64,000 bases of DNA from the NCBI RefSeq assembly GCF_000348945.1, contig NZ_AOCK01000004.1, positions 248,001 to 312,000 on the forward strand, written 5' to 3'. Both the position numbers and the translations under genes were made by a program. The notes beneath the pieces are model-generated. The model was not told where the DNA came from. It ran no database searches and saw only the letters and a list, made by a program, of their open reading frames with translations. Source of the stretch: Paeniglutamicibacter gangotriensis Lz1y (GTDB lineage Bacteria > Actinomycetota > Actinomycetes > Actinomycetales > Micrococcaceae). Positions within the stretch are counted from its first letter, which is position 1. The number at the start of each line of letters is the position of its first letter. Below, piece by piece: positions 9,322 to 17,030 of the stretch.

Positions 9322-9750
9322 TCAGGCCGCCAGCTTCTGGCTCATCGGGATGACATAGATGTCCCACAGCAGCATGATGGCTTCCGCAGGAGCATCAAGG
9401 ACCGCCCGATAGTGCGCCCACTGCCATTCGGTGGCCCCATTGTCTTCGAGGGGCCCTGGTGGGCATGACCCTGGGGTGAGCCAGCGGCACCCGTTCCAGA
9501 TGGCTTGCAATGGTCCCACCGACGTCGCGGCGGAAGTAGTGTCTTCCAGCGGTACCGGGAATGAAGCTTTTTCCTGAATGCGCAATGCGGGGGCTACCGC
9601 GAAAGGCATCGAGTCAACGATTGCCAAATCCATGGGAAGCGCGTCGACGTACCGCTCGGCGAGAAGCATCCCCTCTGACAAAGCCTTGCGCCCGGTTCCT
9701 CCGGTAGTGATCAGCAACAATGTGCAGCGTGTCATGTCCTTGTTGAGCAT
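9322..9750 (-). CDS. Hypothetical protein, unrecognised
   Basis: A 142-codon frame begins MLNKDMTRCTLLLITTGGTG and ends IPMSQKLAA. I do not recognise a family. The first part alternates hydrophobic strands with a Gly-rich turn (TTGGTG), vaguely like a Rossmann or P-loop start but without a GK[ST]. Codon choice is GC-rich at third positions, as in real genes here, and it lies alone in a 0.9-kb gap between the tRNA-Tyr terminator and trxA. No strong ribosome-binding site is visible. It could be a real small gene, a decayed fragment or a chance frame. Confidence 0.35.
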   Translation of the reverse strand: MLNKDMTRCTLLLITTGGTGRKALSEGMLLAERYVDALPMDLAIVDSMPFAVAPALRIQEKASFPVPLEDTTSAATSVGPLQAIWNGCRWLTPGSCPPGPLEDNGATEWQWAHYRAVLDAPAEAIMLLWDIYVIPMSQKLAA

Positions 9751-10086
9751 CCGGATCGGTGACCGAAAAGGGGGTCACGGAGCGCAGATGCGTCCTTTCT
9801 GTATCCAAGTGACCAATGACTCCCCATGAGGAGAGCCAGAGCTGGCTAGCGAACCGGATTGCGGGCCAAGGCCCATCCGGCGCCGCGTGGTGCAGTCGAT
9901 GGCAACCTCCTAGAATGATGGGGACTTCCACTCGAGCGTAGGCGCGTCGGCAGCCCCATGGGCGGGGTGCAACAAAATTGTGGATAACTCTTCTCAATCC
10001 TGATTCCAAGGTGCCGCAACGCCGCGGAACGCCGAAAATAGGCGATCGACTGGGGCACGACAGCGAACACGCGGTAATGTTGATTC
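9751..10086. other. Intergenic region upstream of trxA
   Basis: These 336 bp hold no supported gene. The only clear signal is TAATGT at 10075-10080, 6 nt before the trxA start. Confidence 0.5.
10075..10080 (+). promoter_or_regulatory. -10 box for leaderless trxA
   Basis: TAATGT ends 6 nt before ATG at 10087, and no Shine-Dalgarno-like purine run intervenes; the -35 region is weak. Confidence 0.55.
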
Positions 10087-10458
10087 ATGGCTACTCTCAA
10101 TATCACCGAGTCTGAGTTCACGACGACGTTGGAAGAAAATGACATTGTCTTCGTAGATTTCTGGGCTGCGTGGTGTGGTCCTTGCCGCCAATTTGCCCCC
10201 GTTTACGAGGAAACCTCCGCGAAATATCCCGAGGTGATTTTTGCGAAGGTCGACACCGAGGCCGAACAGGGACTGGCGCGAGCCGCCAACATCACTTCGA
10301 TCCCGACCCTGATGGCCTTCCGTGACAAGGTGCTGGTCTTCTCCCAGCCCGGCGTCATGAACGCCTCGCAACTCGACGACCTCGTGGTCGCCGTCAAGGG
10401 CATCGACATGAAGCAAGTCCACGCGCAGATCGCAGAACAAGAAGCCCAAGCCCAGTAG
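10087..10458 (+). CDS. trxA: Thioredoxin
   Basis: The 123-residue cytoplasmic protein has the redox motif WCGPC (Cys30 and Cys33), the buried FVDFWAAWC strand, and the cis-proline loop SIPTLMAF. The C-terminus carries an extra charged helix (QVHAQIAEQEAQAQ) beyond the usual 105-110 residues. No thioredoxin reductase is adjacent, so the reductant supply lies elsewhere. The start probably heads a leaderless message. Confidence 0.93.
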   Translation: MATLNITESEFTTTLEENDIVFVDFWAAWCGPCRQFAPVYEETSAKYPEVIFAKVDTEAEQGLARAANITSIPTLMAFRDKVLVFSQPGVMNASQLDDLVVAVKGIDMKQVHAQIAEQEAQAQ

Positions 10459-10476
10459 CTTCGGCCCCTTTGGGGC

Positions 10477-11469
10477 TCAGTGGCGTCGATGATCCATCGG
10501 CGCCAACCGGGGACCGAACGCTTGTTTGCGGTGCCCAGAAAGACCGATCAAGCGCACCACGCGCTGGCGGTGACCCGACCATGGTGCCAGCAATTCCAGC
10601 ATTCCTGCATCATCGACCCGTCGTCCGGTAAGCACTTGGCCGACGAAGGCCGCCAAATGATAATCGCCCACCGAAACATGGTCAGCCGAACCATGGGTGC
10701 GCTGCAACACCTCGGCAACGGTCCAAGCACCGATTCCCGGTATGGAGCTCAGCGCCGCGGCCAGAGTCCCGGTTCCCGCGACATTCTCACGTCTTGCCCC
10801 CAGCTCCAGCAGCCCCCAGCGTTCCAGACTCGCTGCCGCCGCAGCCGCACGCACCGCGGTCGCCGCCCGCCTGGCATCCACACGGGCCTGATGCCATTGC
10901 CATGTCTGTAGCGAACGGATCGCCGCGGGGGTCGGCGGCAGGCGCATATCCGCGGGGGCCGGACCTGGTGGGACCTCACCGACGGCCTCGCACACGTAGC
11001 GCCAGGCGAAATTTGCTTCAATCACCGTGACCTTCTGCTCCAAGATGGCCGGCAGCAGCGCATCAAAAACTCGTCCGGTCGACGGAAAACGCAGCCCCCG
11101 ATTGAACCTCCGGCTCTGCGCCACCACCGCAGGCAAAGTCACGGGGCAGTGCCGGTCGTCGAAAGCACTCCAGTCGTCATAGGCACCCACCAGGTGCAGG
11201 CCCCGTTCGATGGCTTCCCCGGCGCCGGGCCCCCAAGCTCGCAACTCGATGGTGGGGCTCAGGCCCCCGGTGCGCGAGAGAGCCAATGTGACAGGTCCAC
11301 CCGGTGTATGGAAGCAAAGCCAGGCTCGCGAGCCGGTCAGCTTGATGGTGGGATCGCCGGGCCCGCGCCGCAGGATGCCCAAGGTTTTGTCCAACGCATA
11401 GGCGCCGTCCGGCCGCCACGAGGCGTACGCATCGGCCTCGGGCAGAGCTGCAGACATATTTTCGGGCAT
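10477..11469 (-). CDS. DNA-3-methyladenine glycosylase family (AlkA-like, HhH-GPD)
   Basis: A 330-residue protein with an AlkA-like N-terminal region and the HhH-GPD repair core: the hairpin SIPGIGAWTVAEVL near residue 248 and the catalytic aspartate in SVGDYHLAAFV. Proteins of this class excise alkylated bases for base-excision repair. ATG at 11469 is used because a longer frame would run over the start of the divergent CBS gene; ATG at 11457 is an alternative. CAGACT 6 nt before 11469 might be a weak -10. It converges on trxA with an 18-bp gap. Confidence 0.82.
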   Translation of the reverse strand: MPENMSAALPEADAYASWRPDGAYALDKTLGILRRGPGDPTIKLTGSRAWLCFHTPGGPVTLALSRTGGLSPTIELRAWGPGAGEAIERGLHLVGAYDDWSAFDDRHCPVTLPAVVAQSRRFNRGLRFPSTGRVFDALLPAILEQKVTVIEANFAWRYVCEAVGEVPPGPAPADMRLPPTPAAIRSLQTWQWHQARVDARRAATAVRAAAAAASLERWGLLELGARRENVAGTGTLAAALSSIPGIGAWTVAEVLQRTHGSADHVSVGDYHLAAFVGQVLTGRRVDDAGMLELLAPWSGHRQRVVRLIGLSGHRKQAFGPRLAPMDHRRH

Positions 11470-11560
11470 GGTCCAAGTCTGCCATTGGCACCTCATGTCC
11501 TGGGGCCTGCGAGGATGAAGTTTCACTACGAACGGCGTCAGAAATATGACGCCCCGCCGG

Positions 11561-11566
11561 TAGAGT
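11561..11566 (+). promoter_or_regulatory. -10 box for leaderless cystathionine beta-synthase gene
   Basis: TAGAGT ends 6 nt before ATG at 11573; no Shine-Dalgarno sequence lies between them. Confidence 0.6.
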
Positions 11567-11572
11567 GGCGCC

Positions 11573-12949
11573 ATGAAGTATGCACGCACAGTCCTGGACC
11601 TGATCGGGAAAACCCCGTTGGTCAAGCTCAATTCGGTCACTTCCGGCATCGAGGCAACCGTCCTGGTGAAGCTGGAATACCTGAACCCCGGAGGGTCCAT
11701 CAAGGACCGCATCGCCCTGAAGATGGTGGAAAGAGCGGAGGCCTCCGGAGAACTGAAGCCCGGGGGAACCATCGTCGAGCCCACCAGCGGTAACACCGGG
11801 GTCGGTCTGGCCATGGTTGGGCAGCTCAAGGGCTACAAGACCATCTTCGTCACCCCCGACAAGGTCGGGGAGGAAAAGCGCGACGTGCTGCGGGCCTACG
11901 GCGCCGACGTCGTGGTGACCCCCACCGCGGTCGCCCCCGATTCCCCCGAGTCCTACTACGGGGTCTCTGACCGCCTTGTGCGAGAGATCGACGGGGCCTA
12001 CAAACCCGACCAATTCTCCAACCCCGCCGCCCCGGACAGTCACTACGAGTCCACCGGCCCGGAAATCTGGGAAGACACCGACGGCACGCTGAGCCATGTG
12101 GTCATCGGCGCCGGCACCGGCGGGACCATCACCGGCACCGGTCGCTACCTCAAGGAAGTCTCTGCCGATAGGGCCTCGGGCCCGGTCCGGGTGATAGCCG
12201 CGGATCCCGATGGTTCGGTCTACTCCGGAGGCACCGGGCGCCCCTACTTTGTCGAAGGAGTCGGCGAGGACATGTGGCCGGGCAACTACGACCCGGCGGT
12301 GCCCGACGAGGTCATTGCGGTGAGTGACGGCGACGCGTTTGCCATGACCCGCCGCCTGGCCAAGGAGGAAGGGCTGCTGGTCGGCGGCTCTTCCGGCATG
12401 GCGGTGGTCGCGGCACTGCAGGCGGCCAAGGATCTTGCGGCCGACGCCATCGTGGTGGTGATCCTGCCCGATGGCGGGCGCGGCTACCTCGGCAAGATCT
12501 TCAATGACGACTGGATGCGTTCCTACGGCTTCCTGCGCGACGACGCGTCGGACACCGTGGGCGCGTTGCTCGCCGCGAAGCCGGCCGGGCTGCCGGACCT
12601 GGTCCACACGCACCTGAACGAGTCGGTGCGCGACGCCATCGGCATCATGAACGAATACGGCGTCTCGGCGCTGCCGGTGCTCTCGGCCGAACCGCCCGTG
12701 CGGCTGGGCGAGGTCCGCGGCTACATCGATGAGCGCACGCTGACCGAGCGGCTCTTCCGCAACGAAATCTCCCTCACCGATCCGGTGGGCCCGCTGGTCA
12801 CCGGACCGCTGCCGCTGATCGGTCTCCACGAATCCATCGACCGGGCCAAGGACCAGCTCTCGACGCACGACGCCCTGCTGGTCACCGACGACGGGGCAGC
12901 AATCGGGGTTATCACCCGCCACGACCTGCTGTCCCACCTCACCCACTAA
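11573..12949 (+). CDS. cbs: Cystathionine beta-synthase
   Basis: The 458-residue enzyme condenses serine and homocysteine to cystathionine. The N-terminal PLP domain has the Schiff-base lysine in GGSIKDR (Lys44), the phosphate/substrate loop TSGNTGVG near residue 70, and GAGTGGTITG near residue 180. The C-terminal third (about 325-455) holds two CBS domains (VRDAIGIMNEYGVSALPV and STHDALLVTDDGAAIGVI) separating it from plain cysteine synthases. It is followed 18 bp later by the cystathionine gamma-synthase/lyase gene, so methionine-cysteine interconversion is encoded as a unit. Confidence 0.95.
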   Translation: MKYARTVLDLIGKTPLVKLNSVTSGIEATVLVKLEYLNPGGSIKDRIALKMVERAEASGELKPGGTIVEPTSGNTGVGLAMVGQLKGYKTIFVTPDKVGEEKRDVLRAYGADVVVTPTAVAPDSPESYYGVSDRLVREIDGAYKPDQFSNPAAPDSHYESTGPEIWEDTDGTLSHVVIGAGTGGTITGTGRYLKEVSADRASGPVRVIAADPDGSVYSGGTGRPYFVEGVGEDMWPGNYDPAVPDEVIAVSDGDAFAMTRRLAKEEGLLVGGSSGMAVVAALQAAKDLAADAIVVVILPDGGRGYLGKIFNDDWMRSYGFLRDDASDTVGALLAAKPAGLPDLVHTHLNESVRDAIGIMNEYGVSALPVLSAEPPVRLGEVRGYIDERTLTERLFRNEISLTDPVGPLVTGPLPLIGLHESIDRAKDQLSTHDALLVTDDGAAIGVITRHDLLSHLTH

Positions 12950-12967
12950 GAAAGCGGGATCCCCCTC

Positions 12968-14125
12968 ATGCCTAGCAACAACCCAGGATTCAACACTCGC
13001 GCCGTCCATGCCGGACAGGCCTTCGAACCACGCACCGGGGCAGTAGTGCCACCCTTGCACTTCTCCTCGACCTACGCCCAGGACGGCATCGGTAACCTGC
13101 GCGCCGGCTATGAGTACGGCCGCGGCGGCAACCCCACCCGCGACGCATTGCAGGAGCAGCTGGCCGCGGTGGAAAACGGCACCCACGCCTTCTCCTTCTC
13201 CTCGGGCCTGGCCGCCGAAGACTCGCTGATTCGTGCCCTGGCCGAACCCGGGGACCACATCGTGCTGGGCAACGACGCCTACGGCGGAACCTACCGGCTG
13301 ATCAACGGCGTGCTCGGTGGCTGGGGCATCGGCAATACCCCGGTGGACATGTCCGACCACGATGCCCTGCAGCAGGCCATCGGCGCCAACAAAACCAAGC
13401 TGGTCTGGGTGGAAACGCCCTCGAACCCGATGATGCGCATCACCGACATCGCCGCTGTCGCCCAGATCGCCCACGACGCCGGCGCACTGCTGGTGGTCGA
13501 TAACACCTTCGCCTCCCCGGCCCTGCAGCAGCCTCTGGACCTGGGTGCCGACGTGGTGGTGCATTCCACCACCAAGTACATCGGCGGGCACTCCGATGTG
13601 GTCGGCGGCGCCATCGTGGTCAAGAATCCGGTTTTGGCCGAGGCCATCGGCTTCATCCAGTTCGCCGTCGGTGCGGTCTCCGGCCCGATGGACGCGTTTT
13701 TGACCACTCGTGGGCTCAAGACCCTGGGCGTGCGCATGCGCACCCACTCGGAAAATGCGATGGCCGTGGCACTGTGGCTTCAGCAGCGCCCCGAGGTCGA
13801 GGCAGTGCACTACCCGGGGCTGCCCGAGCACCCGGGCCACGAGCTGGCCAAGAAGCAGATGAGCGGCTTCGGCGGCATGGTCTCGGTGCAGTTCACCGGG
13901 GGCGAGAATGCGGCACGCACCATTGCCGAAGCCACCCGCGTCTTCACCCTGGCCGAGTCCCTGGGCGGCATCGAATCGCTGATGAACTACCCCTCGGAGA
14001 TGACTCACGCCTCGGTCAAGGGCACCGAGCTGGCCGTCCCGGTGAACCTGCTGCGTCTCTCGGTGGGCATCGAGGACACCAAGGACCTGATCGCCGATCT
14101 GGAACAGGCCTTCACCAAGCTGTAG
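12968..14125 (+). CDS. metB: Cystathionine gamma-synthase / gamma-lyase family enzyme
   Basis: A 385-residue PLP enzyme of the Cys/Met metabolism family. Seen: GYEYGRGGNPTRDALQ, FSSGLAAEDSLI, and the PLP lysine in HSTTKYIGGHSDVVGG near residue 205. Sequence alone does not fully separate MetB (synthase) from gamma-lyase; annotated relatives in actinobacteria are usually called MetB, while the tandem position after cystathionine beta-synthase favours reverse transsulfuration as well. Start ATG with GCGGGA-type purines about 12 nt upstream, likely coupled to the preceding gene. Confidence 0.92.
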   Translation: MPSNNPGFNTRAVHAGQAFEPRTGAVVPPLHFSSTYAQDGIGNLRAGYEYGRGGNPTRDALQEQLAAVENGTHAFSFSSGLAAEDSLIRALAEPGDHIVLGNDAYGGTYRLINGVLGGWGIGNTPVDMSDHDALQQAIGANKTKLVWVETPSNPMMRITDIAAVAQIAHDAGALLVVDNTFASPALQQPLDLGADVVVHSTTKYIGGHSDVVGGAIVVKNPVLAEAIGFIQFAVGAVSGPMDAFLTTRGLKTLGVRMRTHSENAMAVALWLQQRPEVEAVHYPGLPEHPGHELAKKQMSGFGGMVSVQFTGGENAARTIAEATRVFTLAESLGGIESLMNYPSEMTHASVKGTELAVPVNLLRLSVGIEDTKDLIADLEQAFTKL

Positions 14126-14160
14126 GCAGCTAGTGGCCTGACAGTACACAGGCAGCAAGA

Positions 14161-14201
14161 GCCGCGGGGCCCGAGGGAATCTTTCCCTCGGGCCCCGCGG
14201 C
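14161..14201. terminator. Bidirectional terminator after cbs-metB
   Basis: A perfect 19-bp GC-rich stem (14161-14179 and 14183-14201) with a TCT loop lies between convergent genes; the T-tract is weak. Confidence 0.8.
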
Positions 14202-14227
14202 ACGTGTAGGTGTTTGGGCAGTCGCTG

Positions 14228-15415
14228 CTATTCGGGCACGACCTTGCGCGCCGCCACCACCGGGGTGCGGGTCGCTGCATCGTATTCCATCACCGTCTTC
14301 CCGCCGATCCACACGCGCAGGGCCCGGGAGAGCACATTGAGCGGATCCCCGCTCCACAGCACCACATCGGCGTCCTTGCCGACTTCCAGGGACCCCAACC
14401 TCTCCGCTAAGCCCAGCACCTTCGCCGGGTTGATGGTCACGGCGCGCAGCGCGGTGTCGGGATCCAGGCCCTCCTTCACCGCCAGGGTGCATTGGTGGAT
14501 CAGGAAGTTGATGGGGATCACCGGGTGGTCGGTGATGATGGAGATTTCCACCCCGGCTTCGGCCAGTCGGCGCGGGTTGGCCAGCGAGCGTCCGCGCAGC
14601 TCCACCTTCGACTTGGTGGTGAACAGCGGGCCGATGAGCACCGGCACGTTGCGCGCCGCCACCACATCGGCCAGGACATGGGCCTCGGTGCCATGGTCCA
14701 GGACCAGCTCGTAGCCGAATTCCTCGGCCAAACGCAGCGCGGTGGCCACATCATCGGTGCGGTGCGCATGCTGGCGCCACGGGATCTCACGACGCAGCAC
14801 CATCGCCAGGGCTTCGAGCTTCGCATCGCGCTTGGCCGGGTCAGCGGCGGCCATATAGTTCTGCGCCTCGATGAACGCCTCGCGGATCACCATCGCGGTG
14901 CCCAGCCGAGTGGAAGGGGTCTTGCCCTTGCCCCCGTATATGCGCTTAGGGTTCTCACCTAGGGCCGACTTGATGCCACTGGGTGCCCGCAGCACCATCT
15001 CATCGATCCAGCGCCCGTGGGTGTGGATGGCCACGGTCTGCCCGCCGATCGGGTTCCCGGAGCCCGGATTCACATTCACCGCGGTGATGCCCCCGGCCAG
15101 CGCGTCATCGAAGCCCGGATCGAAGGGGTCGATGGCGTCGATGGCCCGCACCGCAGCCATATTCGGGTCGGTCATCTCGTTCACGTCGGTGCCCGAGCTG
15201 TCCTCGCCCTCCGGGTGCATGCCCAGGTGGACGTGCGCGTCGATGAGCCCGGGCAGCAGCCAGGCGCCGTGCGCATCAATTCTTTCCACGCCCTCGGGGA
15301 TCGTCAGCTCGGGGCCCACCGCGGTGATCACCCCGTCGGTGGCCAACAGGGTTCCGGTGAACGGTGGCGAAGTGATCGGGACGATGCGTGCATTGGTGAT
15401 GGCAAAAGTGTTCAT
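14228..15415 (-). CDS. Amidohydrolase (imidazolonepropionase-like)
   Basis: A 395-residue metal-dependent hydrolase. The metal-binding motif is in LIDAHVHLGMHPEG near residue 60, the N- and C-termini form the small beta-sandwich (MNTFAITNARIVPIT; DVVLWSGDPLN), and conserved histidines follow in LDHGTEAHV and ITDHPVIPINF near the C-terminal third. The substrate is not predictable. ATG at 15415 with AAGAG upstream gives the normal family length; an open extension to 15865 runs through the next gene and is rejected. Confidence 0.88.
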   Translation of the reverse strand: MNTFAITNARIVPITSPPFTGTLLATDGVITAVGPELTIPEGVERIDAHGAWLLPGLIDAHVHLGMHPEGEDSSGTDVNEMTDPNMAAVRAIDAIDPFDPGFDDALAGGITAVNVNPGSGNPIGGQTVAIHTHGRWIDEMVLRAPSGIKSALGENPKRIYGGKGKTPSTRLGTAMVIREAFIEAQNYMAAADPAKRDAKLEALAMVLRREIPWRQHAHRTDDVATALRLAEEFGYELVLDHGTEAHVLADVVAARNVPVLIGPLFTTKSKVELRGRSLANPRRLAEAGVEISIITDHPVIPINFLIHQCTLAVKEGLDPDTALRAVTINPAKVLGLAERLGSLEVGKDADVVLWSGDPLNVLSRALRVWIGGKTVMEYDAATRTPVVAARKVVPE

Positions 15416-15477
15416 GGCTGCACTCTTCCATGATTTCGGCCGCTCCGACATGGGCGGATCCGAATAAACAGGCATAC

Positions 15478-15954
15478 TCAGCGCTGGTTGCGGCTCTTTT
15501 CGGCGATCCGTGATGCCCGACGCTTGGCCCGGGCGGCCTTGGCCTGCGGGGCGAAATACCGAACAGTTCCCGGGCTCCAGAGCAGCAGTACGCCCACCAG
15601 CAGCAAGGCCCCGAAGATCCCCACCCGCACCCCGCGGGTCAGCAGCGGGATGCCCACGATGATCCCGCACCAGGACAGGGACGTGCGACCGGCCAGCTGG
15701 CCGAGCCAGAGCCGGAAGGTGCAGTAGCCGATGATCAGGCCCAGACCCACCAGTGCGATGCCGGCTCCCCAGAACCCCGGGGCCTCTTGGGCCGGACGGG
15801 AAGCGGCATTGAGAAAGAATCCTGCGGCAAACGCCAGCGACGAGACCGAAGCAGCGGCCCACCACCAGCGGGCGGTCAGCAGCGAGGCCGGCACGGTGGC
15901 TTTGGCAATGTTCACGTGGTGGCCGTGAGGGCGCGTTGGTTCTTCTCCATGCAC
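15478..15954 (-). CDS. Small integral membrane protein, unknown function
   Basis: About 158 residues with a GTG start at 15954 (GTG at 15915 also possible). Four hydrophobic segments are visible: WWWAAASVSSLAFAAGFFL, GIALVGLGLIIGYCTF, WCGIIVGIPLL, and a segment around ALLLVGVLLL. The tail is strongly basic (KAARAKRRASRIAEKSRNQR), so the C-terminus is probably cytoplasmic. No family recognised. It lies 62 bp upstream of the amidohydrolase on the same strand and may be co-transcribed. Confidence 0.7.
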   Translation of the reverse strand: MHGEEPTRPHGHHVNIAKATVPASLLTARWWWAAASVSSLAFAAGFFLNAASRPAQEAPGFWGAGIALVGLGLIIGYCTFRLWLGQLAGRTSLSWCGIIVGIPLLTRGVRVGIFGALLLVGVLLLWSPGTVRYFAPQAKAARAKRRASRIAEKSRNQR

Positions 15955-16046
15955 CGCAGATTACCCGATGCCGGGGGCCGACGCGGATTTTGGTGTCGCC
16001 CCCACCTTCTCGAGGTACAGGCTCGGAGCAACGGGGGCACCTCGCA

Positions 16047-16052
16047 TAGGCT
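16047..16052 (+). promoter_or_regulatory. -10 box for leaderless MOSC gene
   Basis: TAGGCT ends 7 nt before ATG at 16060; the intervening GTGTGCC is not a ribosome-binding site. Confidence 0.6.
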
Positions 16053-16059
16053 GTGTGCC

Positions 16060-16746
16060 ATGAGTCTTCCTGCAGCTGCCACCGAAGCCGAATCCACGCC
16101 CCTGGGCACCGGAGTGTTGGAAGCGGTGTGTATCGTGCACGGGTTGAAGCCCGATGCCGGTGCCGTGGGGATCACCGCCATCGACAAGCGACCAAGCTCA
16201 GGGAAGGTGAAGGTCCGCAAGATTGGGCTCTACGCCGATGTCCAGGTGGATCGTGAGCATCATGGCGGTTACGACCAGGCGGTTTATGCCTACAGCGCCG
16301 CCGAGGCCGAGCGCTGGGGTGCGGAACTGGGCCGCGAGGTTCCCGCCGGGCTCTTCGGGGAGAACCTGCGGGTAGCCGGGATCCAGACCAGCGATGCGAT
16401 CGTGGGCGAACGCTGGGCCATCGGCGCCGCGGTCATCGTGGAGGTCACCTGCCCGCGGATCCCGTGCTCCACCTTCTCCCGGCACCTGGAGGAGGAGAAC
16501 TGGGTGGCGAGGTTTACCCAACGCGCGGACATCGGCTGCTTCCTGAAGGTCATCCGCACCGGGAAAATTGCTGCGGGGGACACCATCACGGTGCTTTCCC
16601 GGCCCGGGCACGGGGTGCGGATCCGCGATATTTTCCACGGCCCCACGCCGCAGCAGGCCCAGGCTCTGCTGGCCCACCAGATGGCTACCGGCATCGAGCT
16701 CCCGGCCAAGGTCTTGCGCACGCTTGGAAGTGCCCCCACGGGGTGA
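16060..16746 (+). CDS. MOSC domain protein (YiiM-like)
   Basis: A 228-residue protein: LEAVCIVHGLKP, KVRKIGLYADVQVDREHHGG, the VYAYSAAEAERW segment, GLFGENLRVAG, and the conserved cysteine region CPRIPCSTF are those of stand-alone MOSC proteins, which handle sulfur from molybdenum-cofactor-type chemistry (N-hydroxylated substrate reduction in YiiM). The substrate here is unknown. An upstream in-frame extension to 15787 overlaps the divergent membrane-protein gene and is rejected. Confidence 0.88.
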   Translation: MSLPAAATEAESTPLGTGVLEAVCIVHGLKPDAGAVGITAIDKRPSSGKVKVRKIGLYADVQVDREHHGGYDQAVYAYSAAEAERWGAELGREVPAGLFGENLRVAGIQTSDAIVGERWAIGAAVIVEVTCPRIPCSTFSRHLEEENWVARFTQRADIGCFLKVIRTGKIAAGDTITVLSRPGHGVRIRDIFHGPTPQQAQALLAHQMATGIELPAKVLRTLGSAPTG

Positions 16747-16927
16747 AAGCCGGACATCGTACCCCTGAGCGGGCTGCGTGTGCGCAACCTCACCGGCCTT
16801 GTGTCCCCAAAGCTGGGCAACAGACGATAAGATTAGGTGTTCACTGTTTCCGGCTTCCCTCGCATTCTGCCCAATTTTTGAGGCAGGAGCTCGTCGTGTG
16901 TGAGCCCGCCATCTGATGCGGGTTGTT

Positions 16928-17021
16928 CCTTTCATAGGGGAGTCGCCGGACCAAAGTGATGCGTCCGATTGTGCTGCGGAACCTCGTTGATACGGGGTCT
17001 ATTCCGCCCCTATGAATGAGG
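16928..17021 (+). promoter_or_regulatory. Structured 5' leader of the DEAD-box helicase gene, pairing with its ribosome-binding site
   Basis: TTCATAGGGG (16931-16940) pairs perfectly with CCCCTATGAA (17007-17016); beyond a TG bulge, CCT (16928-16930) pairs with the AGG (17019-17021) of the GAGGT ribosome-binding site. Inside lie two further stems: CGGAC/GTCCG (16947-16951, 16963-16967) and CGGAA/TTCCG (16977-16981, 17002-17006), the latter enclosing CCTCG/CGGGG. The fold resembles a three-way junction closing over the start region. No known Rfam family is recognised. Confidence 0.6.
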
Positions 17022-17030
17022 TAATTCTCC

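Noticed and set aside
11177-14203. A 1008-codon open frame on the minus strand
   Set aside because: It is the antisense of cbs and metB; its His/Gly/Gln-rich composition is the usual shadow of GC-rich genes and it has no family features.
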